From positions 62,001 to 126,000 of the forward strand of contig NZ_WOTB01000012.1 in NCBI RefSeq assembly GCF_011516835.1: DNA of 64,000 nucleotides, written 5' to 3'. A model generated the notes under the pieces. The model worked only from the letters and a program-made list of their open reading frames with translations, was not told the DNA's origin and searched no databases. The translations under genes and the position numbers were made by a program. The DNA comes from Acetobacter musti (GTDB lineage Bacteria > Pseudomonadota > Alphaproteobacteria > Acetobacterales > Acetobacteraceae). Numbering within the stretch: the first letter of the stretch is position 1; each line of letters begins with the position of its first letter. This document shows positions 15,831-25,218 of this stretch, one piece after another.

Positions 15831-18116
15831 TCACTGCGCGGGCGGCGAGGACACAACCGCCGTCGGAACTTCGCTGAAGCTGTTATTGCTGCGGTCGATA
15901 TCCGGAATCACGCGGTCAGGATCGAGAATGGCGGTGCGGATCGCCTGCGTGCCCGCGATCTGAAGCGTAATCTCATTGCGCAGCAGCCACGTCTCCGTCG
16001 GAATGGTGATCCGGGCGGAACTCCCGTCCATCCAGGTGACCTGAAGAACAACCGGCAGCGGAAGCCAGCCCTTGCTGACAACACGGATCAGCGCACCCTT
16101 CGCCGGGTCCCTGTCGACATAGCTGACACCGCCAACAGCATAATCCGGCGCCCAGTTGTTGAAATACCACCCGCGCCAGAACCAGGAGAGATCCTCGCCG
16201 GCTTCGCTGTTCATCAGACGGAAGAAATCGGACGGGGTAGGGTGATGGAATGCCCAGGTGGCAATGTAGCGGCGGAAGGCACGGTCGAAGCGTTCCGGAC
16301 CGAGGATCTGTTCGCGCAGAAGCGTGAGACCATAGGCCGCCTTGAAGTAGGTGACCGGATGGCGATATTTTTCCGGCACCGTCTCCACCGGCGCCATAAG
16401 AACCGGCGCCGCGGGATCTTTCAGAACTTTTATAATGTCGTCCGCCGGTTTTCCGGTATCCGGAGCATATTCAGCGTCGCGCTTCGGAGCGAATTCGCCC
16501 TGACTGAAATGATCCGAGGCATAGACGTCGATAAAGGTGTTAAACCCCTCGTCCATGAACGCATTCCGCCGTTCATTCGACCCGACGATCATCGGGAACC
16601 AGCCATGGCCAAGCTCATGGGTCGTGATCCAGAACAGTTCCGCATCACGATCGTCCATGCCGTCAAAGACAATCCCGGGATATTCCATGCCCGCGCCATG
16701 ACCCGCGGCATTGATCGCGTTGGGCCACGGATAAGGATACCATTTCTCCGAGAAATACTCGATCGCGTGCTTGACGTAGGAGGTCGAGCGATCCCACGCA
16801 TGGGAGCCGATGCCCTCGACCGGATAAACCGACATGGCAAGACGCGGACCCGCAGGTTTGTCGGGAGCCGGCGAGACAGGGGGCAGATCGAGTTTCGCCG
16901 CATCCCAGAGGAAAGCCGCCGAGGCCATGAAGGCAACATCGCGGGTATTGTTCATGCGGAAATGCCAGGTCTTCGTGGCAGGCGCCGCCGGCCGGGCATC
17001 GGCGCTGTCCGTGCGCGCCGGTTCGGCAGGTTTCGCCGTCTTTGCGTCTCTGCTCTCCGGAACGGGTGCCGGTGCAGGCGCGGCGGCGGCCGGTGGCGCC
17101 GTGGCCGCCTCGACCTCGGCCTGGGTACGGATCATGACACGCTGGTCGCTTTTCGCGGCCTGGGCGAGACGGTCCTGCTGTTCGCGGGTCAGAACCTCGG
17201 CCGGATTGAGGAGTGCGCCCGAGCCGGCGACGATAAAGTTCGCCGGCACGGTCACGCTGTAATCGATATCACCGTAATCGAGATAGAATTCCTGACCGAG
17301 ATAGGGCGCGGTATCCCAGCCACGAATGTCGTCATAGACGTTCATGCGGGGATAGAACTGGGCGATTTCGTAAATATCGCCGTTCCTGCTCGGTGTTACC
17401 GCTGTGCGCCCACCCCATGGACCAGGAATGGTGTAGTGCCAGACAACGTGCAGCCTGAGCCGGCCGCCTTTCTGAAGCGGCTGCGGCAGTACGGCCTGCA
17501 TGCGCGTGTCGGAAATGACCGGGACGATGGGCGCCGTTTTGCCGTCCTCGCCAACGGAGACGCTCTCGACCACCATGCCGTCAGTGTGGTGGGTGTGCCG
17601 TTCGGGCGAGGAGAAATCGGCCCGCGACCCTTCGCGGTAAATATTCTGGTCGAGCTGGAGCCAGAGGACGGCCAGATCGTCCGGGCTGTTGTTGGTATAG
17701 GTAATGACCTCATTGCCGGTAACGGTTTTGTTGGCCGGGTCGATCGTGACTTTGATGTCGTAATCGGCCCGGTTCTGCCATGCGGCGGGACCGCGCAGCC
17801 CGCTTCCGGAGCGATACGCGTCAGGCGCATCAGGCCAGGCCAGCGCCGCGAAAATCCGCGCGGGATCAGGCTGTGGCAGCGCAACGGGAGCCCCGGAGGT
17901 CGCGCTGCCGGAGTTCGGGGCAGGAGTCGCTCCGGCAGAAGCCGCATCTGCAGGAGCGTCATCGGCCCGGGCGGAAAGGACGGGACAGAACAGGCTGACG
18001 GACCCTGCCAGTGCGGTCGCGGCCAGAAGCGGGACAAGGCCGGTGCGTCGCGGCTGACATGCCCCGGCGGGGGGACGGATGCGAGAAAGGGCAGGCAGGG
18101 ACTTCACAAGGCTCAC
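15831..18116 (-). CDS. Exported M1-family zinc metallopeptidase
   Basis: 761 residues with an N-terminal signal peptide (LVPLLAATALAGSVSLFCPVLSARA), so probably periplasmic. Residues ~100-330 form the N-terminal beta domain (YDIKVTIDPANKTVTGNEVITYTNNSPDDLAVLWLQL). An Ala/Pro-rich insert follows at ~345-385. The catalytic domain has HGAGMEYPG in place of the GAMEN exopeptidase motif and the gluzincin zinc site H500-E-L-G-H504 with the third ligand E523 (MDEGFN). The general base is E501. Members of this branch hydrolyse peptides; the altered GAMEN leaves the aminopeptidase specificity open. It faces away from the DUF72 gene, with an E repeat between them. Confidence 0.9.
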   Translation of the reverse strand: MSLVKSLPALSRIRPPAGACQPRRTGLVPLLAATALAGSVSLFCPVLSARADDAPADAASAGATPAPNSGSATSGAPVALPQPDPARIFAALAWPDAPDAYRSGSGLRGPAAWQNRADYDIKVTIDPANKTVTGNEVITYTNNSPDDLAVLWLQLDQNIYREGSRADFSSPERHTHHTDGMVVESVSVGEDGKTAPIVPVISDTRMQAVLPQPLQKGGRLRLHVVWHYTIPGPWGGRTAVTPSRNGDIYEIAQFYPRMNVYDDIRGWDTAPYLGQEFYLDYGDIDYSVTVPANFIVAGSGALLNPAEVLTREQQDRLAQAAKSDQRVMIRTQAEVEAATAPPAAAAPAPAPVPESRDAKTAKPAEPARTDSADARPAAPATKTWHFRMNNTRDVAFMASAAFLWDAAKLDLPPVSPAPDKPAGPRLAMSVYPVEGIGSHAWDRSTSYVKHAIEYFSEKWYPYPWPNAINAAGHGAGMEYPGIVFDGMDDRDAELFWITTHELGHGWFPMIVGSNERRNAFMDEGFNTFIDVYASDHFSQGEFAPKRDAEYAPDTGKPADDIIKVLKDPAAPVLMAPVETVPEKYRHPVTYFKAAYGLTLLREQILGPERFDRAFRRYIATWAFHHPTPSDFFRLMNSEAGEDLSWFWRGWYFNNWAPDYAVGGVSYVDRDPAKGALIRVVSKGWLPLPVVLQVTWMDGSSARITIPTETWLLRNEITLQIAGTQAIRTAILDPDRVIPDIDRSNNSFSEVPTAVVSSPPAQ

Positions 18117-18190
18117 TCCGGACCAGGCAACACGGCCATGTTCATGCGTTAAGGTGCTACCGCACTGACCGGTTCCGTCAAGACAGGGCT

Positions 18191-18456
18191 CAGAGACCGT
18201 TTCAAAAACCCGCCTGTCAAATCTCCGGCAGATTATAAAAAGTTTTTGGTGAAGCTTTTTTCAAAAAGCTTCAGAGAACGCCACCTTTTTGAAAAAAGGC
18301 GGCACCCAAAAACTTTTACTGTTTTTTATCAATTGCTTATCGCAGAATGCCCTCTGGTCCTGGCTGAAGCGAACAGGTGACTGGGACTCAAAAAACATAA
18401 CACCATCAGTTTGTTATGAGACTTTTTATGCGTTGAAGGCTTTCGAAACAGTCCCT
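18191..18456 (-). repeat. E repeat, full length
   Basis: Both outer ends are present: AGAGACCGTTTCAAAAACC at the left and GGCTTTCGAAACAGTCCCT at the right, 266 bases. It contains the two-hairpin core and the CATAACACCATCAGTTTGTTATG palindrome region near the far end. Whole element in reverse orientation; core in the common orientation. It produces the false N-terminal extension of the DUF72 frame (from 18289). Confidence 0.92.
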
Positions 18457-18489
18457 TATGCTCAGGCGCTGCACAGGCAGGAGTTTATA

Positions 18490-19245
18490 ATGGCTTTCCG
18501 GGTCGGAACCGCAGGCTGGAGTATCGCCACACCGCTCGCAGCCTCGTTTCCGGACGAGGGCACGCATCTCGTCCGGTACGGCCGGCGTCTGCCCTGCGCC
18601 GAGATCGACAGCTCGTTCTGGCGTCCTCACCGCCGGACGACCTATGAGCGATGGGCGGCCAGCGTCCCGCCGGATTTCCGGTTTTCCGTCAAAATGCCGC
18701 GTGTCGTCACGCATCAGAAGCGACTCACGGAAACGGGTGACGACGTGAGCCGCTTTCTCGATGAGAGCGCCGGCCTCGGCGACCGTCTCGGCGTCCTGCT
18801 CGTTCAGCTGCCGCCGGGAGGCCGGTTCAGCCCGGAGATCGCGGCGTCGTTTTTCGACGATCTTCGCCGCCGGTTCGACGGAATGATCGCCTGCGAGCCG
18901 CGTCACAAAGGATGGTTCACTCCGGAGGCGGAGCAGTTGCTGACGGACCGCCGGATCGCCCGCGTCGCAGCCGATCCGGCGCCGGCACCGGGCGCCGGAG
19001 AACCCGGCGGCTGGCGGGGCCTGACATACCGGCGTCTGCACGGATCGCCGGAAATGTATATCTCGGATTATTCGCCCGAGAGACTGGCCGCCTTCGCCAC
19101 ACAGCTGCGCGAAGACCCCGCTGATGAGATCTGGTGCATCCTCGACAATACGGCGCGGGGCTGCGCGCTGCCAAATGCGCTCACCCTGTGGGCAGATGTC
19201 GCCCCCACCGCCGGCCCGCCTGGAAAAAGCACTCAGGGAGAATAA
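18490..19245 (+). CDS. DUF72 (YecE-like) protein
   Basis: 251 residues of the DUF72 TIM-barrel family. MAFRVGTAGWSI is the typical N-terminus, followed by YGRRLPCAEIDSSFWRPHRRTTYERWAASVPPDFRFSVKMPRVVTH, LGVLLVQLPP, ACEPRHKGWF, YRRLHGSPEMY and a final DEIWCILDNTARGCALPNAL (the DvyvyFNNt region). ATG 18490 has AGGAG 6 bases upstream; the upstream frame comes from an E repeat. Biochemical function of the family is not established. Orphan gene, convergent with nothing and followed by repeats. Confidence 0.9.
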   Translation: MAFRVGTAGWSIATPLAASFPDEGTHLVRYGRRLPCAEIDSSFWRPHRRTTYERWAASVPPDFRFSVKMPRVVTHQKRLTETGDDVSRFLDESAGLGDRLGVLLVQLPPGGRFSPEIAASFFDDLRRRFDGMIACEPRHKGWFTPEAEQLLTDRRIARVAADPAPAPGAGEPGGWRGLTYRRLHGSPEMYISDYSPERLAAFATQLREDPADEIWCILDNTARGCALPNALTLWADVAPTAGPPGKSTQGE

Positions 19246-19251
19246 TCGACG

Positions 19252-19298
19252 CGGGCTCTGCCCGCACCCGGCAGGGACCGCAGGCCCCTGCACCCCGG
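19252..19298. repeat. Twin-hairpin repeat, single unit (C')
   Basis: GCGGGCTCTGCCCGC, then GGCAGGGACCGCAGGCCCCTGC and ACCCCGG. It begins 7 bases after the DUF72 stop. Confidence 0.85.
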
Positions 19299-19299
19299 C

Positions 19300-19400
19300 C
19301 AGCCGCAAAGAGTCCCACGATAACGCTATGATAAAAACAAAAGTTTTTGGGTGCCGCCTTTTTCCAAAAAGGCGGCGTCCCCGAAGCTTTCCGAAAAAAC
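19300..19400 (+). repeat. E repeat, right arm lost
   Basis: Left arm remnant (CAGCCGCAAAGAG, CCACGATAA, TGATAAAAAC), then AAGTTTTTGGGTGCCGCC and the first hairpin. The second hairpin is degenerate and the right arm is missing. Common core orientation. Confidence 0.75.
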
Positions 19401-19460
19401 CGTGACCGTATTTCGCAAACAAAAGACAAAGGCCTCTCCCTTCCACCCGCTTCATTAACA

Positions 19461-19513
19461 AACCGGGATCAAAGGGACCGCGTCTCTTTGCGGGGTCCGG
19501 GGCAAAGCCCCGA
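19461..19513. repeat. Twin-hairpin repeat, single unit (B, reversed)
   Basis: AACCGGGATC, stem CAAAGGGACCGCGTCTCTTTG (one mismatch), then GGGGTCCGGGGCAAAGCCCCG, just before the deaminase-like gene. Confidence 0.85.
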
Positions 19514-19581
19514 AAAGCACCCTAGTTTCAGGCCCATTTCAGGCATTGTCTTCCGCTGACGGAACGAACATCATCCGCCCC

Positions 19582-21174
19582 ATGATCCGACGTCCTCTTC
19601 TCGCCGCCTTTGGCCTCGCCATCGTGCACGGCGCCATCGCCGCCTCCGCGCCCGTCCTCCCCACCCCGGCCACGCCGGCCGCCGCCTCCGATGTCGCGGC
19701 CACAAGCCGGCATTTCGAAGCCATCCGCGCCAGCCCGGAACAGCTCCTGCCGTTTCTGCGCGCGTTTCCGAAAGGAAGCGACCTGCACAATCATCTGGTC
19801 GGCGCCATCTACGCCGAGCACATGATCGACTGGGCGACGCGCGATCAGCTCTGCATCAATCCGGAAACCGGCGCCATCGGCCCGGCCCGATGCACGCCCG
19901 GCCTGCGGGGCACACGGGAAGGCATGGCGGCCTCGGCCATCGCGGCCGATCCGGCTCTGTACGGGCACGAGGTCGATACGCTCTCGATGCGGAATTTCGT
20001 CCCGACACCGAATGACCGGTCCGGCCACGACCATTTCTTCTCGACCTTCGACCGGTTCATGCCCGCGACATTCGCCCATAACGCCGACATGCTGGCCGAC
20101 GCGCTGAATCAGGCCGGATACGACCACGTGCATTACGTGGAGCTGATGATTTCACCGCAGCTCATGCCGGTCGCCACGCTCGGCGCATCGACCCCGGTGA
20201 CGGGCGCGGCGGATTTCGGCGCCGCGATCGACGCCTTTTCGCCGCGCTTCGCCCCGATGATCAGAGGCGCCCGCGACGAGACGGACGCCATGGAGCACGG
20301 AGCCCGCGCGCTGATGAAATGTGGCACCCCCGCCGCCACGCCGGGCTGTGACGTTTCGGTGCGGTACCTCTACCAGACCGTGCGCACGATGCCGCCGGGC
20401 ATGGTGCTGGCGCAGCTGGCCTTCGGCTACGCGCTGGTGCAGGCGGACCCCCGTTTCGTGGGGATCAACATCGTCGCGCCGGAGGATAATCCGGTGGCGA
20501 TGCGCGACTACGCGCTGCACATGCAGATGTTCAGAACCCTCTCGGCCCGTTCGCCGTCGGTGAAACTCTCCCTCCATGCCGGCGAGCTGGCCAGCGGTCT
20601 GGTTCCGCCGGAAGGAATGCGGGACCATATCCGCCAGGCAGTGGAAATCGCCGGCGCGAAACGCATCGGGCATGGCGTGGACGTCATGCAGGAGCGCGAC
20701 CCGTACGGCCTGCTGGCCGAAATGGCGAAGCGTCGCGTGATGGTCGAGATCAATCTGACCAGCAATGACGAGATTCTCGGCGTGAAAGGCGCCGCGCACC
20801 CGCTGATGTCCTACCGCGCGCAGTCCGTGCCGGTCTCGCTCTCGACGGACGATGAAGGCGTGTCGCGCAGCGATCTCACGAATGAATACGTGCGCGCCGC
20901 ACAGACCTATCCCCTGTCCTATGACGATCTGCGGGATCTCTCCCGGACCGGGCTGGAATACGCTTTCATCCCCGGCGACAGCCTGTGGTCCTCCACCCGC
21001 CCCTGGCATGTGACAGCGGCCTGCTCCGGCATCGCTCCTGACACCAGAGCTCCCGAAGGCGCCTGTCACGATCTGCTGGCCCACAGTGAGAAAGCCCGGC
21101 TGCAATGGGCGCTGGAAGCCGATTTCGCCCGTTTTGAACATGCGGTTGCAACCGGCGAGGCGCCCCGGGACTGA
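19582..21174 (+). CDS. Exported adenosine-deaminase-like amidohydrolase
   Basis: About 530 residues. The ATG at 19582 gives a signal peptide (MIRRPLLAAFGLAIVHGAIAAS), so the enzyme is probably periplasmic; a TTG at 19546 is the alternative. The metal site and active-site motifs of the adenosine deaminase/ADGF group are intact: DLHNHL (HxH ligands), SLHAGEL (His plus catalytic Glu), RIGHGVDV, and STDDEGV (metal and catalytic Asp). The likely reaction is deamination of adenosine or a related purine nucleoside. Length exceeds cytoplasmic Add (~340), as in secreted ADGF forms. The next gene, 73 bases downstream on the same strand, encodes a purine nucleoside permease-family protein, supporting a nucleoside role. 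Confidence 0.85.
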   Translation: MIRRPLLAAFGLAIVHGAIAASAPVLPTPATPAAASDVAATSRHFEAIRASPEQLLPFLRAFPKGSDLHNHLVGAIYAEHMIDWATRDQLCINPETGAIGPARCTPGLRGTREGMAASAIAADPALYGHEVDTLSMRNFVPTPNDRSGHDHFFSTFDRFMPATFAHNADMLADALNQAGYDHVHYVELMISPQLMPVATLGASTPVTGAADFGAAIDAFSPRFAPMIRGARDETDAMEHGARALMKCGTPAATPGCDVSVRYLYQTVRTMPPGMVLAQLAFGYALVQADPRFVGINIVAPEDNPVAMRDYALHMQMFRTLSARSPSVKLSLHAGELASGLVPPEGMRDHIRQAVEIAGAKRIGHGVDVMQERDPYGLLAEMAKRRVMVEINLTSNDEILGVKGAAHPLMSYRAQSVPVSLSTDDEGVSRSDLTNEYVRAAQTYPLSYDDLRDLSRTGLEYAFIPGDSLWSSTRPWHVTAACSGIAPDTRAPEGACHDLLAHSEKARLQWALEADFARFEHAVATGEAPRD

Positions 21175-21247
21175 CCGGGCGCCCCCTCGTCATGCCCATT
21201 CGTCATGCCCACTCGTCATGCTGGTTCATCATAAGGAATATTCTCCG

Positions 21248-22327
21248 ATGCGTCTGACTTTTCCGGTGCTCACCGCCTTCGCGCTGAGCCTGTTCGTCCT
21301 CCCGCAGGCCCGGGCGGAGGAGGCGAAAATCCCGGTTCGCGTCGTCGTGGTGACGACCTTCGAACTCGGAAAAGACAGCGGCGACATGCCGGGCGAATTC
21401 CAGAACTGGGTCGAGAAACTGCCGCTCGGCACGGAAATCCCGGCTCCCGGCACGGATCACGGCGTGATGCGCTACAATCCGTCGCTGCAGGTGCTGGGCC
21501 TGGCGACCGGCGAGGGACCGGAACATATGGCGTCCGCCATGACCGGACTCGTGCTCGACCCGCGCTTCGATCTGCGTAAGGCCTATTTCGTCCTCGCCGG
21601 AATCGGCGGCATCGACCCGAATTTCGGCCCCGTCGGCGCGGCCGTCTGGGCGCCGCATGTCATCAATGGCGGCCTCGCGCATATGGTCGACGCGCGCGAG
21701 ATCCCGAAAGACTGGCCGGACGGATTTCTCCCCGTCCAGGGCGCCTCGCCGTCGCTGAGCCCGGTGCCGCCGCTGCATTCGCAATGGGGCGATATGGGCT
21801 ACACGCTCAATCCCGGCCTCGTCGCCTGGGCGTATCAGCTCACCCGCGACATTCCGCTGCCTGACACAAAGGGACTGCAGACCAGCAGAGCCCGGTATCA
21901 CGGCTACCCGCAGGCGCAGCTCCCGCCAAAAGTGATGACCGGCGACACCCTGTCCTCGGAAACTTTCTGGGCCGGCGAGCGGATGAACCGCTGGGCGGAG
22001 CGCTGGGTGAAATACTGGACGGAAGGGAAAGGCGTCTTCGCCACGACGGCCGAGGAGGATATCGGCTTCATGCAGGCCCTCACGGCACAGGCCCGCGCCG
22101 GCCGGGTCGATATGAACCGGGTTCTGATTCTGCGCACGGCCAGCAATTACGACATGCCGCCACCGGGCCGGACCGTGGCGGAAATGCTTAAGGAAGAAAC
22201 CACGGAGGCCGGATTCTCCGGCTTCATCCCGTCACTCGACGCCGCGTACCGCGTCGGCAGCGTGGTGGTGCGGGAGCTGGCCACGCGATGGGACCGGTAT
22301 CAGGACACCATTCCGACCGCGCCGTAA
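21248..22327 (+). CDS. Purine nucleoside permease (NUP)-family protein
   Basis: 359 residues with signal peptide MRLTFPVLTAFALSLFVLPQARA and AAGGA 10 bases upstream of the start. The body matches the NUP family: VRVVVVTTFELGKDSGDMPGEFQNWVEKLPL, LATGEGPEHMASAMTGLVLDPRFDLRKAYFVLAGIGGIDP, VDMNRVLILRTASNYDMPPPG. The family is named for a yeast transporter, but there are no membrane segments, and the GIGG and AGIGGIDP patterns recall the nucleoside phosphorylase fold. A periplasmic nucleoside-binding or -cleaving role next to the exported deaminase is therefore my inference. The two genes probably form an operon for external purine salvage. Confidence 0.85.
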   Translation: MRLTFPVLTAFALSLFVLPQARAEEAKIPVRVVVVTTFELGKDSGDMPGEFQNWVEKLPLGTEIPAPGTDHGVMRYNPSLQVLGLATGEGPEHMASAMTGLVLDPRFDLRKAYFVLAGIGGIDPNFGPVGAAVWAPHVINGGLAHMVDAREIPKDWPDGFLPVQGASPSLSPVPPLHSQWGDMGYTLNPGLVAWAYQLTRDIPLPDTKGLQTSRARYHGYPQAQLPPKVMTGDTLSSETFWAGERMNRWAERWVKYWTEGKGVFATTAEEDIGFMQALTAQARAGRVDMNRVLILRTASNYDMPPPGRTVAEMLKEETTEAGFSGFIPSLDAAYRVGSVVVRELATRWDRYQDTIPTAP

Positions 22328-22390
22328 AATCCCGCCCGGATCATCGGGCCTGAACCGCGCACCCCGCCCCGGCACCTCCCCGGGTTCAGC

Positions 22391-22444
22391 AAACCGGGAT
22401 CAAAGGGACCGCGTCCCTTTGCGGGGCACGGGGCAAAGCTCCGA
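22391..22444. repeat. Twin-hairpin repeat, single unit (B, reversed)
   Basis: AAACCGGGATC, stem CAAAGGGACCGCGTCCCTTTG, then GCGGGGCACGGGGCAAAGC. Followed by TTGCAAAGCATAAAGACGCC, a lead-in module that also precedes D units. Confidence 0.85.
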
Positions 22445-22527
22445 AAATCCGCTTCGCAGTTCTTTGCAAAGCATAAAGACGCCCGGCTTCAGGAGGGCGT
22501 TTATGTCTTTTGCAAGCAGGAGACAGA

Positions 22528-22640
22528 GCAGGGCTCTGCCCTGCACCCGGAAGGGATAACATATCCCTTCACCCATTTAATTTAACAGTCCGGGATCAAA
22601 GGGGCCGCGCCCCTTTGTGGGGTTCGGGGCAAAGCCCTGA
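22528..22640. repeat. Twin-hairpin repeat, convergent dimer (D then B)
   Basis: D half: GCAGGGCTCTGCCCTGC, then GAAGGGATAACATATCCCTTC. Linker ACCCATTTAATTTAACAG. B half reversed: CAAAGGGGCCGCGCCCCTTTG, GGGGTTCGGGGCAAAGCCCTG. Beyond it GCAAAGCATACAAAC occurs twice (near 22664 and 22722). The 22328-22850 spacer holds only these repeats and the mntH promoter area. Confidence 0.9.
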
Positions 22641-22783
22641 AAAGCCATCCTGTCTGTAACTGCAAAGCATACAAACGTCTTCAGAAGACCTCCGGCAAAG
22701 CCAGTCCTCCCGGCCGGCCCCGCAAAGCATACAAACCGCCTCCCCGAAGCGGCTCGCGCAGGAGTGTTTTCATAAAGCAATTT

Positions 22784-22803
22784 TATATAGCATAGTGCAT
22801 ATA
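22784..22803. promoter_or_regulatory. Candidate operator upstream of mntH
   Basis: TATATAGCATAGTGCATATA is an imperfect palindrome with matching outer arms (TATAT/ATATA), 48 bases before the transporter start, in the expected promoter zone. Manganese regulators (MntR, Mur) bind AT-rich palindromes, but the site does not match a consensus I can state firmly. Confidence 0.28.
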
Positions 22804-22850
22804 CCGCATCGGGATGACGCCAGCAGGGTGCGGAAAACCGGGGAACAGAC

Positions 22851-24164
22851 GTGCCGACCACCGACCGCCACGACCACAGCCTGTCCGAGGTGTTCGCCTC
22901 CGTAAGCGTGCCGGGTGCCGACGCCTCATGGCTGCGCCGGTTCCTCGCCTTCGTCGGCCCCGGCTATCTCGTCTCGGTCGGCTACATGGACCCCGGCAAC
23001 TGGGCGACGGATCTGCAGGGCGGATCACGGTTCGGTTATACCCTGCTCAGCGTCGTCCTGCTCTCCAACCTGATGGCGATCCTGCTCCAGGCCCTCTCCG
23101 CGCGCCTGGGCATCGCCACCGGCCACGACCTCGCCCAGGCCTGCCGCGCGCACTTCCCGCGCGGCCTTAACCTCGTGCTCTGGGTGGCATGCGAACTGGC
23201 CATCATCGCCTGCGATCTGGCCGAAGTCATCGGCACGGCCGTCGCCCTGCAGCTCCTGTTCGGCCTGCCGCTGCTCGCCGGCGCCCTGATCTCAGCCCTG
23301 GACGCGTTTCTCGTCCTCCTGCTGATGGGCCGCGGTTTCCGCTACATCGAAGCCTTCATCATCGCATTGCTGACCATCATCGCCGTCTGTTTCGCCGTAC
23401 AGCTCGTCATGGCCGCGCCGCCCGTCGCGGAGATGCTGCGCGGGTTCATCCCGCGCACGCGGATCGTGACGGACAGCGCCATGCTCTATATCGCCATCGG
23501 AATCATCGGCGCGACCGTGATGCCGCATAATCTCTATCTGCACTCCTCGATCGTGCAGACCCGCGACTACCCCCGCACCCCCGCCGGAAAACGGGAAGCC
23601 ATCCGCTTCGCCACCCTCGACAGCACGATCGCCCTCACCCTGGCACTGTTCATCAACGCCGCCATCCTGATCGTCGCCGCCGCCGCGTTCCATACCAGCG
23701 GTCACAGCGACGTGGCCGATATCGCCGACGCCTACCATCTGCTGACACCGATCCTCGGCGCCGGCATCGCATCCACCCTGTTCGCCGTGGCGCTCCTCGC
23801 CGCCGGCACGAACTCGACCATCACCGGCACCCTCGCCGGACAGATCGTGATGGAAGGCTTCCTGCGCCTGCGAATGCCCGGCTGGGCCAGACGCCTGCTG
23901 ACCCGCAGCCTCGCCATCGTCCCGGTCGTGATCGCGACCCTGTTCTACGGAGACCGGAGCGTCGATCAGCTTCTCCTGTTCAGTCAGGTCGTCCTGTCGA
24001 TGCAGCTCCCTTTCGCCGTCATCCCGCTGGTCTGGTTCGTCTCCCTCCGTAGCCTGATGGGAGAATTCGTCATCTCCCGCCGCCTCGCCGTCGCCGCCTG
24101 GCTGGTGGCGGCGATCATCCTGGTGCTGAATTTCCTGCTGCTTTACGGAAGCCTCGCCGGATAG
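22851..24164 (+). CDS. mntH: Nramp-family manganese/divalent metal transporter
   Basis: 437 residues, inner-membrane proton-coupled importer of Mn(II) and related ions. The metal-binding motif of helix 1 is intact (GYMD47-P-G-N50WATDL), as is the M224-P-H226-N227LYLHSS motif of helix 6. About eleven hydrophobic helices are visible, e.g. [33 protein letters not shown], the family signature around helix 3. The start is GTG. The N-terminus is slightly long and hydrophilic ([15 protein letters not shown]). Monocistronic; a possible palindromic operator lies upstream. The family call is secure; the preference for Mn over Fe is from family knowledge. Confidence 0.94.
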   Translation: MPTTDRHDHSLSEVFASVSVPGADASWLRRFLAFVGPGYLVSVGYMDPGNWATDLQGGSRFGYTLLSVVLLSNLMAILLQALSARLGIATGHDLAQACRAHFPRGLNLVLWVACELAIIACDLAEVIGTAVALQLLFGLPLLAGALISALDAFLVLLLMGRGFRYIEAFIIALLTIIAVCFAVQLVMAAPPVAEMLRGFIPRTRIVTDSAMLYIAIGIIGATVMPHNLYLHSSIVQTRDYPRTPAGKREAIRFATLDSTIALTLALFINAAILIVAAAAFHTSGHSDVADIADAYHLLTPILGAGIASTLFAVALLAAGTNSTITGTLAGQIVMEGFLRLRMPGWARRLLTRSLAIVPVVIATLFYGDRSVDQLLLFSQVVLSMQLPFAVIPLVWFVSLRSLMGEFVISRRLAVAAWLVAAIILVLNFLLLYGSLAG

Positions 24165-24250
24165 ACCGGACCTCATTCCCCCTGACCTTGTCAGTCGTCA
24201 TGGATTCCGGAGGAGTGCTCCGGGCTTTCCCGCAGTATGGGAAGCAGGTT

Positions 24251-24303
24251 TTCGGGGCTTTGCCCCGCACCCCACAAAGGGACACGGTCCCTTTGATCCC
24301 GGT
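24251..24303. repeat. Twin-hairpin repeat, single unit (B)
   Basis: TTCGGGGCTTTGCCCCGCACCCC, then CAAAGGGACACGGTCCCTTTG and ATCCCGG. Lies 3' of mntH. Confidence 0.85.
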
Positions 24304-24359
24304 CTGTTCAATAAGCGGGGGTGGGACGGAGTCCTGCCTTCCGTCTGCAAAAGATATTA

Positions 24360-24616
24360 AGAGACTGTTTCAAAAGCCTTAAATGCACAAAAAAAACATA
24401 ACAAACTGATGTTGTTATGTTTTTTACCCGCTCATTCGCTCGCCTCAGCCAGCTTCAAAAAACACCCCACGACAAACCATTGATAAAAAACAAAAGTTTT
24501 TGGGTGCCGCCTTTTTTAAAAAGGCGGCGTTTTCTGAAGCATCCTGAAAACCTTCACCGGAAACGTCTTTATCATTGGACCGGAGATTTCACGATCAGGC
24601 TTCTGAAACAGTCCCT
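24360..24616 (+). repeat. E repeat, full length
   Basis: 257 bases with both ends: AGAGACTGTTTCAAAAGCC ... GGCTTCTGAAACAGTCCCT. Left arm carries CATAACAAACTGATGTTGTTATG. Core in the common orientation, second hairpin degenerate. Between mntH and the copper locus. Confidence 0.92.
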
Positions 24617-24757
24617 GAACGCCGGCAATAACCGGATCATACCGTTCACGGACACGACCTTATACACCCTCATGCCAGACAATACCCGCCAGCCCGAAAG
24701 CCAGATCTCACATCCCGCCCACTGGTCACGCCGCGAAAGCTGCGTTAGCAGCATTCC

Positions 24758-25147
24758 ATGAGCGTATCCCTTCGCAACAGGTTTCACCTGCTGGCCGCCT
24801 GGCTACTGGTCCTGCTTGCGCTTCTGGTGCGCCTGTCCTCCGGCAGTATCGCTCTGCCGTCTTCCGTCTTCGACGATCCCGTCAGACAACTGACAAAACT
24901 CTCCATCCTGTGCGACGAGCCCGCTCCCCTCTCCGACCCGGACGGGAAGCATCAGCAGACCGGCGACGATCAGGATGGCTCCCTCCTCCTGGCCGACTTG
25001 CTGGAACTCCTGCCACTCATCGCAGGGGCCTGCCTGCCCGCCTCCCTGTCAGTCCTGTGCATCCACCGGGTCTGGACCTTTCCGCCCGTTCGCGGTCCTC
25101 CGCTCAGAAAACGCTCATCGCTCTGCCCCCAGGGGCCACCCGCCTGA
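24758..25147 (+). CDS. DUF2946-like small exported protein
   Basis: 129 residues with one N-terminal hydrophobic segment (LLAAWLLVLLALLVRLSSG), then LSILCDEPAPLSDPDGK, a second hydrophobic patch (LLELLPLIAGACLPASLSVLCI) and a basic Pro-rich tail (WTFPPVRGPPLRKRSS). This layout is that of DUF2946 proteins, which often lie next to TonB-dependent receptors and PepSY proteins in metal-uptake loci. The typical His/Cys C-terminal motif is reduced to Cys residues here. It is followed 71 bases downstream by such a receptor. Role unknown; a periplasmic metal relay is an inference from neighbours. Confidence 0.55.
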   Translation: MSVSLRNRFHLLAAWLLVLLALLVRLSSGSIALPSSVFDDPVRQLTKLSILCDEPAPLSDPDGKHQQTGDDQDGSLLLADLLELLPLIAGACLPASLSVLCIHRVWTFPPVRGPPLRKRSSLCPQGPPA

Positions 25148-25218
25148 CCTGACTGCCACCGAGCCACCCGCGCGTGAAAACGTGCGGGCCTTCCGTGCTG
25201 ATTATTCAGGTTACGATC

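Noticed and set aside
16242-18152. 636-residue plus-strand frame over the M1 peptidase
   Set aside because: Shadow of the peptidase gene, which has signal peptide and complete zinc motif.
21248-22327. Naming the NUP-family protein a membrane permease
   Set aside because: It has a signal peptide and no membrane helices, so only the family name is kept.
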